The position numbers were made by a program, and so were the translations under genes. The notes below the pieces were generated by a model. That model had not been told where the DNA came from. It did no database searches and saw only the letters and a program-made list of their open reading frames with translations. From the NCBI RefSeq assembly GCF_020529025.1, contig NZ_JACNMM010000006.1, forward strand, positions 186,001 to 250,000: a stretch of 64,000 bases of DNA. Reading direction: 5' to 3'. The stretch is from Oceaniglobus trochenteri. Lineage in GTDB: Bacteria; Pseudomonadota; Alphaproteobacteria; Rhodobacterales; Rhodobacteraceae. Position 1 is the first letter of the stretch, and every line of letters starts with the position of its first letter. Shown here one piece after another: positions 35,718 to 44,429 of the stretch.

Positions 35718-37235
35718 GGGCGGCGCCAGGCCAAGCCGCGCAAACGCTTCGGGCGGGGCATGGTTCTGCGCCATCAGGGCGGCCATCTTTCCGGCCAGCC
35801 GGGCTTCCAGCGCGGGATCGTCCAGCGGCGCGGCCTGCGCCGGATCGTTGGCCATGTCGAAGATCAACGACGGGCTGTCGATCATCCGGTCCGGGCCATG
35901 GGCGCGATACCAGGGGGAATCGCGGATCACCGGCACCTTCAGCACCGGCATCCCGCCGGTCCAGGCATCGCCTTGGGTCAACGTCGCGCCCGCCAGTTCG
36001 GCCGCCGAAAACGGCTGCGTCACATGGGATGGCATCAGCGTGTATTGGTAAAGCTCGGGGTCGTGCAGCGTGGGCGGATAGCGGAAATAGCTGTGCCGCC
36101 CGTCGGCCAGGTTCACCGCGCCGCCGAAATAGCCGAAGATCACCGCATCGTGCCCCGGCGCCGTTTCATCCGCCATCAGCGGCAACAGCGACCGCCCCCG
36201 GACCGAGGCGGGAACAGCGCAGCCATGGGCCGACAGGACCGTGGGCATGATATCGATGGTCTGGGTCAGGGCGGTGCGGCGTTGCCCGGCCATTGCGGCA
36301 TGGTTCGGGTGGTGGATGAACAGCGGAATATGCGCGATTTCGGCATAGGCTGGCATCCGTATCTTGGCCCACCAGTCATGTTCGCCGGTCAGGAACCCGT
36401 GGTCGGTGGTGACGATCAGCATCGTGTCGTCCCAGAGGTTCAACGCGTCCATGCGGTCTAGCAACCGCCCCAGTTGCGCGTCGCAATGGGCCAGCAGGGC
36501 GGCATAATTGGCGCGAAGCTCGGCGATCTCTTCGGGTGTTTCGCTGACCGGGGCATAGGGGGGCCAGTCCAGGATCGGGCCGTCGTACCCGGTGGGCAGG
36601 GCGTCGCGGAACCCGGGCGGTGCGGTGAAGGGTTCGTGGGGATCGAAGGTTTCGATCTGAAGAAACCAGTCGTCTGCGTCCCGGTTATCGTCAAGAAACG
36701 CCAGCCCGCTGTCAAAGCAACGGGTCGAGGGGAAATCGGATGTCTCGACGATGCGTTCGCGATTGGCAAGGTTGTGATACCTCAGGCTGCCGCGCGTTTC
36801 GCTGACCTGGCCGGGGTGATAGCGGGCGCGCCAGGTGTCGCTGTCGGGGGCGATCTTCACCACCCAGGGGTCGCCCTCCTGGCCGCGCAGAAAATCATAG
36901 CTGGTGTATTTGCCGACATACCCCGCACCGCCATCCTCGAAGTAGTGGTAATGGTCGGTGATGAGATGCGAATAGACGCCGGATTGGCGCAGGATCTGCG
37001 GCAGGGAAATGTCGAAGGGTTCCAGCGGGCCCCAGCTTCGGTGCAGGAAGTTCAGCCGCCCGGTGTGCAGGTCGCGCCGCGCGGGCATGCAGGGCAGGCT
37101 GCCGACATGGTGGGCATCGAAGGTCACCGCCCGTTCGGCAAGCCGGTCGAAACCCGGCGTTGCCACCTGCACCCCGCCGTAGGGGCCCAGGTTGTGGCGG
37201 TTCAGCGTGTCGAAAAGTACGAAGATGGTCCGCAT
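35706..37235 (-). CDS. Sulfatase (type I, formylglycine-dependent family)
   Basis: A 509-residue sulfatase. The signature SLPCMPARRDLHTGR contains Cys49-x-Pro-x-Arg53, the site converted to formylglycine by a separate activating enzyme. The metal-site Asp9 is in LFDTLNRHNLGPYGG, and TTDHGFLTGEHDWWAK lies in the second half. The start MRTIFVLFDT is the canonical family start; nine further codons are open upstream. No signal peptide is seen, so it would desulfate imported material in the cytoplasm. It is convergent with the ABC transporter operon and divergent from the LacI-like regulator at 37428. Its substrate could also be a phosphonate ester, which some family members hydrolyse. Confidence 0.9.
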   Translation of the reverse strand: MRTIFVLFDTLNRHNLGPYGGVQVATPGFDRLAERAVTFDAHHVGSLPCMPARRDLHTGRLNFLHRSWGPLEPFDISLPQILRQSGVYSHLITDHYHYFEDGGAGYVGKYTSYDFLRGQEGDPWVVKIAPDSDTWRARYHPGQVSETRGSLRYHNLANRERIVETSDFPSTRCFDSGLAFLDDNRDADDWFLQIETFDPHEPFTAPPGFRDALPTGYDGPILDWPPYAPVSETPEEIAELRANYAALLAHCDAQLGRLLDRMDALNLWDDTMLIVTTDHGFLTGEHDWWAKIRMPAYAEIAHIPLFIHHPNHAAMAGQRRTALTQTIDIMPTVLSAHGCAVPASVRGRSLLPLMADETAPGHDAVIFGYFGGAVNLADGRHSYFRYPPTLHDPELYQYTLMPSHVTQPFSAAELAGATLTQGDAWTGGMPVLKVPVIRDSPWYRAHGPDRMIDSPSLIFDMANDPAQAAPLDDPALEARLAGKMAALMAQNHAPPEAFARLGLAPPSDV

Positions 37236-37386
37236 GGCGTTTCCGGGGGTTGTCCGCGTCATTCATGGCACATTGGCCCGTTCAGAAGAAGGCGTGATCG
37301 ACCCCGGATGGGCTTCTGCGGCGGGTCGGGCCGGACAGAAGCGACAATTTGCCTTCCCGGGCGCGTTTGACTTCGGCAGGATAAGA

Positions 37387-37399
37387 CATCATTTTGAGT
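37387..37399. promoter_or_regulatory. Putative operator upstream of the LacI-like regulator at 37428
   Basis: CATCATTTTGAGT agrees with the palindrome CATCATTTTGATG found on the reverse strand at 38442-38454, except at the two bases before the end. It lies 29 bases before the regulator's ATG, an autoregulatory position. A TTGACT at 37367-37372 could be the -35 box. Confidence 0.5.
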
Positions 37400-37427
37400 A
37401 TGCTTGTCGGAACACGGGTGGAGCTGG

Positions 37428-38441
37428 ATGAATCACGGGCGCAAGGCCACCCTGAGCGAGATCGCGCGGCTGGCGGGCGTGTCGAAGGCCACCGTTGACC
37501 GGGTGATGAACAACCGTGGTTCGGTGCAGCCCCAGACGCGCTTGATCGTGATGCAGGCGGCCAGCCGTGCCGGCCATCCCGGTGCCACCGACCCGCTGCC
37601 CGAGGTTGCCAGCGCGGTTGCACCGCCCGTCACCGTCTTGTTGCCGCAACTGAACGCCGGGTATCTTTCGACGCTGACGCGGAAATTGCAGGACAGCCAC
37701 GCCGCAGGAACCCTGGCCCCGGACATCGTGACCGTCCCGCGCGTATCCCCCGAGAACTATGCCGCCGCCATTGACCGGGCCGAAACGCCCTATCTGGCCA
37801 TCATCGCGGTTGATCATCCGCTGGTGCGCCAATCCTGCGCTGCCTATGCGCGGCGCGGTGGCAAGCTTGTCACGCTGCTGTCGCGGATTTCGGATATCCC
37901 CTGCCTAGCCCATGTGGGCGTGGACAACCGGGCCGAGGGGCGCCTGGCCGCATGGTTTGCCCAGGTCTTTCGCGGCAGCGGCACCGGAGAGATCGCGTTT
38001 CTGCACGGACTGAGCACATTTCAAAGCCAGGAACAGCGCGAACTTGGCTTCCGTTCGGCAATTCAGGAGTCCGGCAACCTGTCGATCACCGCAGCCTTCG
38101 AGACGGCGAACACCACCTCGGAGGCGGTGATCGACGCGGTCACCAATCTGCTGGCCGGGCATCCGAACCTGACGATCCTTTACAACATGTCGATCAGGAA
38201 CCGCGAAGTGGCCGAAGCCGTGGCGCGCAGCGGTCGCAAGGTGGTTCTGATCGGCCACGACCTGACGGATACGACCAAGCAGCTTTTGCTTGAAGGGCGC
38301 ATGGCCGTGGTGCTGGATCAGAACATCGGAATGCTGATCGACCAGCTTGGGACGGGCATCGCCCGGGACCACGCCGGGCTGGCCTGGCCGACCGAGAGAA
38401 TCGAGCCGCGCTTCTTTTGCCGCGAGAACCTTCCGATATAA
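37428..38441 (+). CDS. LacI-family transcriptional regulator with periplasmic-binding-type effector domain
   Basis: A 337-residue regulator. The helix-turn-helix TLSEIARLAGVSKATVDRVMNNRG is at about residues 9-32; the TVDRV recognition helix is typical of the subgroup with a type 4 periplasmic-binding effector domain. The start MNHGRK has GGAGCTGG just upstream; a TTG eight codons earlier has no ribosome site. It precedes the MalEFG-type transporter operon, separated by a 186-base gap with two related palindromes, and probably controls it. Confidence 0.88.
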   Translation: MNHGRKATLSEIARLAGVSKATVDRVMNNRGSVQPQTRLIVMQAASRAGHPGATDPLPEVASAVAPPVTVLLPQLNAGYLSTLTRKLQDSHAAGTLAPDIVTVPRVSPENYAAAIDRAETPYLAIIAVDHPLVRQSCAAYARRGGKLVTLLSRISDIPCLAHVGVDNRAEGRLAAWFAQVFRGSGTGEIAFLHGLSTFQSQEQRELGFRSAIQESGNLSITAAFETANTTSEAVIDAVTNLLAGHPNLTILYNMSIRNREVAEAVARSGRKVVLIGHDLTDTTKQLLLEGRMAVVLDQNIGMLIDQLGTGIARDHAGLAWPTERIEPRFFCRENLPI

Positions 38442-38454
38442 CATCAAAATGATG
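38442..38454. promoter_or_regulatory. Putative operator, perfect palindrome arms
   Basis: CATCAAAATGATG pairs CATCA with TGATG around three bases. It begins immediately after the regulator stop codon and upstream of the transporter promoter. Related sites lie at 37387 and 38579. Confidence 0.55.
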
Positions 38455-38554
38455 CTCATGCACCTCTTGTTGCGCGCGAGATGGCGGCGCAATCCCTGTA
38501 ATCGTTGGCAAATTTGCCAATCATGCTGAAATGTGCCGTCTCAGACATGGTGTG

Positions 38555-38591
38555 TTGACCTCAAGATGATACTTCGCATATCAATATGATG
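38555..38591 (+). promoter_or_regulatory. Candidate promoter with overlapping operator for the sugar ABC operon
   Basis: TTGACC (38555-38560) may be a -35 box, with TATCAA (38579-38584) as the -10 after 18 bases. The sequence TATCAATATGATG (38579-38591) is the third copy of the CATCATTTTGATA-like site and covers the -10. Bound regulator would block transcription of the binding-protein gene that starts at 38628. Confidence 0.5.
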
Positions 38592-38627
38592 TAAGGCGTG
38601 CGCATGACACGTCATCGGGAGGAAAAG

Positions 38628-39887
38628 ATGTACAAAACCGTTTCAATGGCGTCGCTTCTGGCAGGCCTTTTTGCAGGGCCGGGTTTGGCCGAAACCGAGG
38701 TGAGGTGGCTGCACCTTGAGGGCGACGGTCCGGTTGTCGAGTTCATGGAGGAACTTGAGGCCGGGTTTGAGGCGAAGAACCCCGGCGTGGACGTCAAGAT
38801 GCAATTCCTTGGCCCCGAAGCCTTCAAGGCCCGTCTGACCACCATGCTCCAGTCGGATGACCGTCCGCACCTGTTCTATACCTGGGCAGGTGGCGTGATG
38901 CGCGCGCAGGCCGATGCGGGCTTTCTGAAGGACATCACCGCCGATGTGGAAGGTGCCTGGAAAGACAGTTTCAGCCCCGGCGCGCTGAGCGCGTATGAGT
39001 ATAACGGCGCCTATTATGGCGTGCCGCAAGAGATCAACCAGGTTGGGTTCTGGTACAACCGGCGCCTGTTCGACGAAGCGGGCGTGGACCCCGAGAGCAT
39101 CAAGACCTGGGACGATCTGCTGGCCGCTGTTGCCAGGTTCAAGGAGGCCGGGATCACGCCGATTGCCACCGGTGGTGCCGACAAGTGGCCGTTGCATTTC
39201 TACTGGACACATCTGGCCGGGCGCATCGGCGGGAAAGAGGCCTTCGATGCCGCCCTTGCCGGTGAGGGCGACGGCTTTGCCGCCGCGCCCTTCGTGGCTG
39301 CGGGCGAACGCTTTGTCGAACTTGTGACGCTTGAGCCGTTTCAGGACGGGTTCCTGGCTGCCGGCCACAGCGATGCCGCCGGGGTATTCGGGGATGGCCA
39401 GGCGGCAATGCAGCTTCAGGGCAGTTGGAACCGGTTCTCGCAGGTCAGCAACAGCGCGAATGGCAAGGGCCTGCCCGAGGATGAACTGGCCTGGATGCCA
39501 TTCCCCATGGTCGAAGGTGGCGCGGGTAATGCAACCGACACGCTGGGCGGCATCAACGGCTGGCTGGTCGGGGCAGGCGCCCCGCAAGAGGCGGTGGATT
39601 TCCTGCGCTTCATCACCTCGCCCGAAAATCAGCGCGAAGCCGCCGCGCGGGGGCTGCATGTGCCGCCGATGAAAGGCATGTCCGATGTGATCGAGGATCC
39701 CTTCTCAAAGCAGTTCGCTGAGAAACTCGCCGCTTCGACCTATCACCAGATCTTCTGGGATCAGGACCTTGGCCCATCGGTCGGCCGGGTCGTCAATGAT
39801 GTTTCGACCGAACTGGCAGCAGGATCGACAACGCCCGAACAGGCGGCGCAAACGATTCAGGATGCCTGGTCGTTCGAGAACATGTGA
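38628..39887 (+). CDS. Carbohydrate ABC transporter substrate-binding protein, family 1 (MalE type)
   Basis: A 419-residue periplasmic sugar-binding protein with a signal peptide at residues 1-21 (ending GPGLAE). The start follows GGGAGGAAAAG; ten extra codons upstream were rejected. Family-1 landmarks are FKARLTTMLQSDDRPHLFYTWAG, the YGVPQEINQVGFWYNRRLFDEAGVDPE lid region and FGDGQAAMQLQGSWN. It opens an operon with a phytanoyl-CoA-dioxygenase-like gene and two permeases. A hairpin separates it from the next gene. The ligand is unknown. Confidence 0.92.
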   Translation: MYKTVSMASLLAGLFAGPGLAETEVRWLHLEGDGPVVEFMEELEAGFEAKNPGVDVKMQFLGPEAFKARLTTMLQSDDRPHLFYTWAGGVMRAQADAGFLKDITADVEGAWKDSFSPGALSAYEYNGAYYGVPQEINQVGFWYNRRLFDEAGVDPESIKTWDDLLAAVARFKEAGITPIATGGADKWPLHFYWTHLAGRIGGKEAFDAALAGEGDGFAAAPFVAAGERFVELVTLEPFQDGFLAAGHSDAAGVFGDGQAAMQLQGSWNRFSQVSNSANGKGLPEDELAWMPFPMVEGGAGNATDTLGGINGWLVGAGAPQEAVDFLRFITSPENQREAAARGLHVPPMKGMSDVIEDPFSKQFAEKLAASTYHQIFWDQDLGPSVGRVVNDVSTELAAGSTTPEQAAQTIQDAWSFENM

Positions 39888-39895
39888 CCGCACAA

Positions 39896-39918
39896 CGGCG
39901 GGCTGGGAACGCCCGCCG
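39896..39918 (+). other. Intercistronic hairpin after the binding-protein gene
   Basis: CGGCGGGC (39896-39903) and GCCCGCCG (39911-39918) form a perfect 8-bp stem with a 7-base loop. It lies directly after the binding-protein stop and before the dioxygenase-like gene. The position repeats what is seen after three other binding-protein genes here. Confidence 0.6.
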
Positions 39919-39940
39919 AACCACCACGAAGGAAAGAACG

Positions 39941-40771
39941 ATGAGCCAGACCAGCACCTCCGCCCCGCGGACCCAATCCGCCTGCGCGCAACCCGTCGCA
40001 GCCGGCACGATCCCAAGCCAGGCAAGGGCCGACTACGAGCAGACGGGATTTTGCGTCCTGCCGGGGATCATTCCCGCCGAACTCCTGAACCTGCTGCGCG
40101 ACGAATGCAGTGGTTTTATCGAACGCAAGCATGCGGAAATGGACGCCGCCGGAACCGACTCGGTCGGGATCAGCCACCGTGGCCGGCGCTATTTCGTTGA
40201 ACGGACATTGCAACAGAATCCGCGCATGGCCGAATTCCTGTTCAGCCCTCTCATGGCGGGGATATGCCGTGACATCCTGGGCCCCGATGCCTGGCTGTTC
40301 TACGATCAGTATGTCGTGAAAGGGGCCGACCCCAACAGCCGTTTCGCCTGGCACCAGGATTCGGGCTATGTGGCCGCCAACGGGGGCGATGCCGCGCACA
40401 GGCCCTACCTGACGTGCTGGTGCACGCTGGACGACGTGACCGAGGAAAACGGCACCGTCTACATGCTGCCCTATGACAAGGCGGGCACCCGAGATCTGGT
40501 CCCGCACCGCAAAGACCCCGAGATGAACGACTGGGTCGGCTATCATGGGGATGAACCGGGAACGCCGGTGATCGCGCCGGCCGGGTCGATCGCGCTGTTC
40601 AGCTCGATGACCTTTCACCGCAGCGGTCCCAACCTGACCACCAACATGCGCCGGGCCTATCTGGCGCAATATTCGGCCGAGCCGATCATGGCGACCGGGG
40701 GCGACAGGCTTTGGGGGCAGGCGGTGCCGTTCCTGAAGGACGGCAGCAACATCTCGGGCGGCGCGGCATGA
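39941..40771 (+). CDS. Phytanoyl-CoA dioxygenase (PhyH) family Fe(II)/2-oxoglutarate oxygenase
   Basis: A 276-residue non-haem iron oxygenase. The metal triad is visible as WHQDSGY (His138, Asp140) and TFHRSGPN (His226). Arg238 or Arg239 in NMRRAYLAQY is placed to hold 2-oxoglutarate. Members hydroxylate or demethylate small molecules in the cytoplasm. The start follows GAAGGAAAGAACG. It lies between the binding protein and the permeases of a sugar-type ABC operon, so it probably oxidises the imported compound. A substrate with an N- or O-methyl group, or a compatible-solute-like ligand, is as plausible as a plain sugar. Confidence 0.88.
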   Translation: MSQTSTSAPRTQSACAQPVAAGTIPSQARADYEQTGFCVLPGIIPAELLNLLRDECSGFIERKHAEMDAAGTDSVGISHRGRRYFVERTLQQNPRMAEFLFSPLMAGICRDILGPDAWLFYDQYVVKGADPNSRFAWHQDSGYVAANGGDAAHRPYLTCWCTLDDVTEENGTVYMLPYDKAGTRDLVPHRKDPEMNDWVGYHGDEPGTPVIAPAGSIALFSSMTFHRSGPNLTTNMRRAYLAQYSAEPIMATGGDRLWGQAVPFLKDGSNISGGAA

Positions 40772-40811
40772 CCGAGCGCGGTGGCCGAAGGGCTGCGCCA
40801 GCCAAGTCTCC

Positions 40812-41744
40812 ATGACCATGCTGGAGGCATCCCGATCGGGCCGGGCGCCGACCAGGCGGCCCGGCCTGCGGGCCCGGCTGATGAAGTCGGACCGGTTTGT
40901 CACTGCGGTGGTGTTTCTTGTGCCGGCGCTGACGCTGTTCACGCTGTTCGTGATGATGCCGATTGGCGAGGCGGCCTGGTACAGCCTGTTCCGCTGGAAC
41001 GGTTTCGGTGCGCCGACGAACCATGTCGGGCTGAAGAACTTCCAGATGCTGATGCAGATGGATGCCTTTCACACCGCGCTGAAGAACACCGGCCTGATCA
41101 TCTTCTTTTCGCTGATCGTGCAACTGCCGCTGGGGCTGTATCTTGCGTTGATCCTGTCGCAGAAGTTTCGGGGCGTGGTTCTTTGGCGGTCGCTGTTCTT
41201 TCTGCCCTACATCCTGGCCGAGGTGGCAACCGGCCTGATCTGGAAGTTCGTCTATGACGGCCGGCATGGCCTGGCAGCCGGAATCACCGATGCGCTTGGC
41301 GTCGATCCGGTCTATGTGCTGGCGGATCAGGAGCTTGCCGTCTACGCGGTGATCGTGGTGCTGGTGTGGAAATTCTTCGGATTCCACATGATGCTGTATA
41401 TCGCCGGCTTGCAGAACATTCCGCGGGATGTGGTGGAAAGCGCGCAGATCGACGGGGCAAGCTGGTGGCAGATTGCCCGCCGCATCAAAATTCCGATGAT
41501 CGCCCCGGTGATCAAGCTGTCAGTGTTCTTTTCCATCCTCGGCGGGTTGCAGGTGTTTGATCTGGTATGGTCGCTGACGCGCGGCGGTCCGGTCAACTCG
41601 TCGCATACGGTTGTCAGCTTTCTCTATGACTTCGGCATCATGCGGATGCGCATCGGCTTCGGCAGCGCGGTGGGCGTGGTTCTTTTCGTCGTCTGCGTCG
41701 GGTTCGCCTTCAGCTATCGGCGCATTTTCATGAAGGAGGATTAG
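40812..41744 (+). CDS. Carbohydrate ABC transporter permease, MalF/UgpA family
   Basis: A 310-residue inner-membrane permease with six hydrophobic segments after a basic N-terminus. The coupling motif is VESAQIDGASWWQIARRIKIPMIAP, near residue 215, and GGLQVFDLVWSLTRGGP follows. It is the first of two channel subunits. The next gene starts immediately after its TAG. No ATPase gene accompanies the pair, so the motor must be encoded elsewhere. Confidence 0.93.
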   Translation: MTMLEASRSGRAPTRRPGLRARLMKSDRFVTAVVFLVPALTLFTLFVMMPIGEAAWYSLFRWNGFGAPTNHVGLKNFQMLMQMDAFHTALKNTGLIIFFSLIVQLPLGLYLALILSQKFRGVVLWRSLFFLPYILAEVATGLIWKFVYDGRHGLAAGITDALGVDPVYVLADQELAVYAVIVVLVWKFFGFHMMLYIAGLQNIPRDVVESAQIDGASWWQIARRIKIPMIAPVIKLSVFFSILGGLQVFDLVWSLTRGGPVNSSHTVVSFLYDFGIMRMRIGFGSAVGVVLFVVCVGFAFSYRRIFMKED

Positions 41745-42578
41745 ATGGGCATCGGCTCTGGACGCGCGCACAGGCTCTATCACGATCTTGCACTGGTTGC
41801 CGTCGGCATTTTTGTCGCCACGCCGTTGCTGGTGACGTTTCTCGGCGGGTTCAAGGATCAGGGCGAATTGCGCGCCAACCCCTTTGGCCTGCCCAGCACG
41901 CTGAACCTGTCGAACTTTGCGCAGATCCTGTCGCAGCCCGACATCTGGGTCTATGTCGGCAACTCGCTTGTGGTGGCCGGGATGACGGTTGCCCTGACGC
42001 TGATCATCGGCGCGATGGCCGCCTTTGCCTTTGCGCAGATCCGGTTCTTCGGGTCGCGGATGCTGCTGAACTATGTGCTGCTGGGCATGATGTTTCCCTT
42101 TGCCACTGCAATCTTGCCGCTCTTCGTGCGTCTGCGGGATTTCGGGCTTCTCAACTCCTATGCCGGGCTGGTTCTGCCGCAGGTGGCCTTCGGGCTGGGG
42201 TTCTCGATTCTGCTGATGCGAAGCTTCTTCAAACAACTCCCCTCCGAGCTTTGGGAGGCCGCGCAGATCGACGGGTGCAGCTATGCCGGGTTCTTCTGGA
42301 AGGTCACCCTGCCGCTTTCCACCCCGATCCTTGCGACGGTGGGCGTTTTCGTTCTTGTCCAAAGCTGGAACAACTTCCTGTTGCCACTTGTCGTGCTGAA
42401 CGATGAATCGCTTTACACTTGGCCCATCGGGATCATGCAGTTTCAGGGTGAATACAACACCGAGTGGAGCCTGATCCTGGCTTTTGTAACGCTGACGCTG
42501 ATTCCGGCCGTGATCTTCTTTGCCTTCGCGCAGAAATACATCGTCGAAGGCCTGACCGGCGGCGCCGTCAAGGGCTGA
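41745..42578 (+). CDS. Carbohydrate ABC transporter permease, MalG/UgpE family
   Basis: A 277-residue permease with six hydrophobic segments. The coupling motif is LWEAAQIDGCSYAGFFWKVTLPLSTP, near residue 180, and the C-terminus GLTGGAVKG matches MalG-type subunits that dock to the ATPase. It abuts the upstream stop (TAG-ATG) and is followed by a bidirectional terminator. It is the last gene of the operon. Confidence 0.94.
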   Translation: MGIGSGRAHRLYHDLALVAVGIFVATPLLVTFLGGFKDQGELRANPFGLPSTLNLSNFAQILSQPDIWVYVGNSLVVAGMTVALTLIIGAMAAFAFAQIRFFGSRMLLNYVLLGMMFPFATAILPLFVRLRDFGLLNSYAGLVLPQVAFGLGFSILLMRSFFKQLPSELWEAAQIDGCSYAGFFWKVTLPLSTPILATVGVFVLVQSWNNFLLPLVVLNDESLYTWPIGIMQFQGEYNTEWSLILAFVTLTLIPAVIFFAFAQKYIVEGLTGGAVKG

Positions 42579-42629
42579 CGCCGGATCGCCAGGGCGGAGG
42601 CCCGTTCTACCCTTGTTGCGCAAAAATCT

Positions 42630-42662
42630 GGCCCGGTCCCTGAAAAAGGGGCCGGGCCTTTT
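42630..42662. terminator. Bidirectional rho-independent terminator
   Basis: GGCCCGGTCCC (42630-42640) pairs with GGGGCCGGGCC (42648-42658) over 11 bp including one G-T pair. TTTT follows on the plus strand, and the AAAAA at 42622-42626 gives a T-run on the minus strand. It serves the permease operon and the convergent GH43 gene. Confidence 0.85.
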
Positions 42663-42703
42663 GGTGGGCGGGGCGGATCACCGCGCCCGCCCCGTTGGCG
42701 AAA

Positions 42704-44371
42704 TCAAACCTCGTTCTCGAAGTCGAACCATTCGAAATCGGCGGCGTGGCCACGCCCGCCGATGTCATGGGCGGCCATCCCCACGAATGCCCCGGTAAAG
42801 TTGTTGCCTTCACCGACGCCGCCTTCATCCGACAGGATGCTGGCATCCAGCACCGGACCGACATCCTGCCATTCGCCATCTGTGGTGCGCCAGGCAAATT
42901 GCTGGGCGGCATCCGTCACCGTGACCCGCAGATCAAGCGGCCCATCGGGAACGGCAACCGGATCGCAGGCGAACTGGACCTTGCCGAAGGGAAAGTCGCC
43001 AAGCGCGGACATGATCCGCAAGGCCCGCGTTCCGTCGTCCTCGCGGCAGATTGCCAGGTAATGATACTGGCAGGTATTGTACCAGCAGATCAGGCCCGCG
43101 AAGGTCTGGAAATCGACAGGGTCGTAATGAACGCGCGTCGAAGCCGTATAGCGGTGTTCGGTCTGGCGTCGCGCCAGTAGCGCGTGGTCGAACTTGCTCC
43201 CCGGGGACTGGCGGCCGAAAATCCGCAACCTACCCGGCGCGGCATCAAGCGAAAACAGATAGGCCGGATCGGGCGTGCGCAGCCACTGAAACGCCGCGGG
43301 CAGAGCGCCGGGCGCAAAGGTTGTGTGTTCCTTGACGCGGACAGGGCCCGCAACGCTTTTGCCGCCGGGCGCCGGTGTCGTCAGGCCTTGGGGATAGTTG
43401 CCGCCTTCGGCCAGGCGCAACCAGCCGTCCGCGTCCCAGCGCATTTTCTGGATTCCCGTTTCCCGCCCGAGGGGCGAGCGGTATTTCGACACTTCCGAAC
43501 CAGGCAGGGTGCGCCGGTATTCGGCGTGGCCCAGCGTTCCCTCGACGTTCAGTGGCCGGGAACACAGATGCACCATGTAGGTTTCGCCCTCGGGCGTATC
43601 GACGATGTCGGCGTGACCGCACCGTTGAAGCGGGGCCTGGGGCGCATCCTTTGTGGTCAGAACGTGAACATCCGGGTGCATTTCGTAGGGGCCGAACAGA
43701 TCGCGCGACCGCGCCATTGTAACCGCGTGGCTATAACCGGTGCCGCCTTCCGCCGTGATCAGGTAATACCAGCCATCGCGCCAATAAAGATGCGGCGCCT
43801 CGGTCAGCTTCAGGTCGCTGCCGGCAAAGATATTGCGGATCGGCCCCACCAGGCGCTGTTCCTCGACCGAGTATTCCTGGCAGACGATCCCGGCAAACTG
43901 GTTGCCGTGACCCTTGGTGCGGTGATCCCAAAGCATGTTGACCAGCCATTTGCGCCCGTCCGGGGCATGAAACAGTGACGGGTCGAAGCCGCTGGAGTTC
44001 AGGTAGACGCGGTCGCTCCACGGGCCTTCGATGGACGGTGCGGTCGTCAGATAGTTGGGCGCGTCCTTGAAGCTGCCGCTCAGCCGCTTCACGTCGGTGT
44101 AAATCAGCCAGAACAACCCGTCGGCGTGGGTCAGGCAGGGGGCCCAGATGCCGCCGGAATCGGGATTTCCGCGCATGTCCAGCAGGTCGGCGCGATCAAG
44201 CGGGCGGGCCGCAAGGGTCCAGTTCGCAAGGTCGGTCGAATGGTGGATCTGCACGCCGGGCGCATATTCGAATGTCGACGTTGCGATGTAATAGTCATTG
44301 TCGACCCGGACGATCGACGGATCGGGGTTGAACCCGCGCAAGATCGGGTTGTGAATCACTGTATCTTTCAT
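42704..44371 (-). CDS. Glycoside hydrolase family 43 beta-xylosidase (cytoplasmic)
   Basis: A 555-residue GH43 enzyme with a five-bladed propeller followed by a beta-sandwich domain, the layout of bacterial beta-D-xylosidases (about 535-560 residues). The catalytic base Asp17 is in FNPDPS, Asp130 in GFDPSLF sets the pKa, and the acid Glu191 is in LTEAPHLYW. No signal peptide is present, so it would hydrolyse imported xylo-oligosaccharides or arabinosides in the cytoplasm. It is downstream of a LacI gene on the same strand (58-base gap) and across the regulator's promoter from the transporter and sugar-acid genes. Confidence 0.92.
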   Translation of the reverse strand: MKDTVIHNPILRGFNPDPSIVRVDNDYYIATSTFEYAPGVQIHHSTDLANWTLAARPLDRADLLDMRGNPDSGGIWAPCLTHADGLFWLIYTDVKRLSGSFKDAPNYLTTAPSIEGPWSDRVYLNSSGFDPSLFHAPDGRKWLVNMLWDHRTKGHGNQFAGIVCQEYSVEEQRLVGPIRNIFAGSDLKLTEAPHLYWRDGWYYLITAEGGTGYSHAVTMARSRDLFGPYEMHPDVHVLTTKDAPQAPLQRCGHADIVDTPEGETYMVHLCSRPLNVEGTLGHAEYRRTLPGSEVSKYRSPLGRETGIQKMRWDADGWLRLAEGGNYPQGLTTPAPGGKSVAGPVRVKEHTTFAPGALPAAFQWLRTPDPAYLFSLDAAPGRLRIFGRQSPGSKFDHALLARRQTEHRYTASTRVHYDPVDFQTFAGLICWYNTCQYHYLAICREDDGTRALRIMSALGDFPFGKVQFACDPVAVPDGPLDLRVTVTDAAQQFAWRTTDGEWQDVGPVLDASILSDEGGVGEGNNFTGAFVGMAAHDIGGRGHAADFEWFDFENEV

Positions 44372-44429
44372 TCTACTCTCTGCTGGTTTTTAGTTTTGGG
44401 TTTCGGCGGGATCGGCCCGGCCTTGCGGG

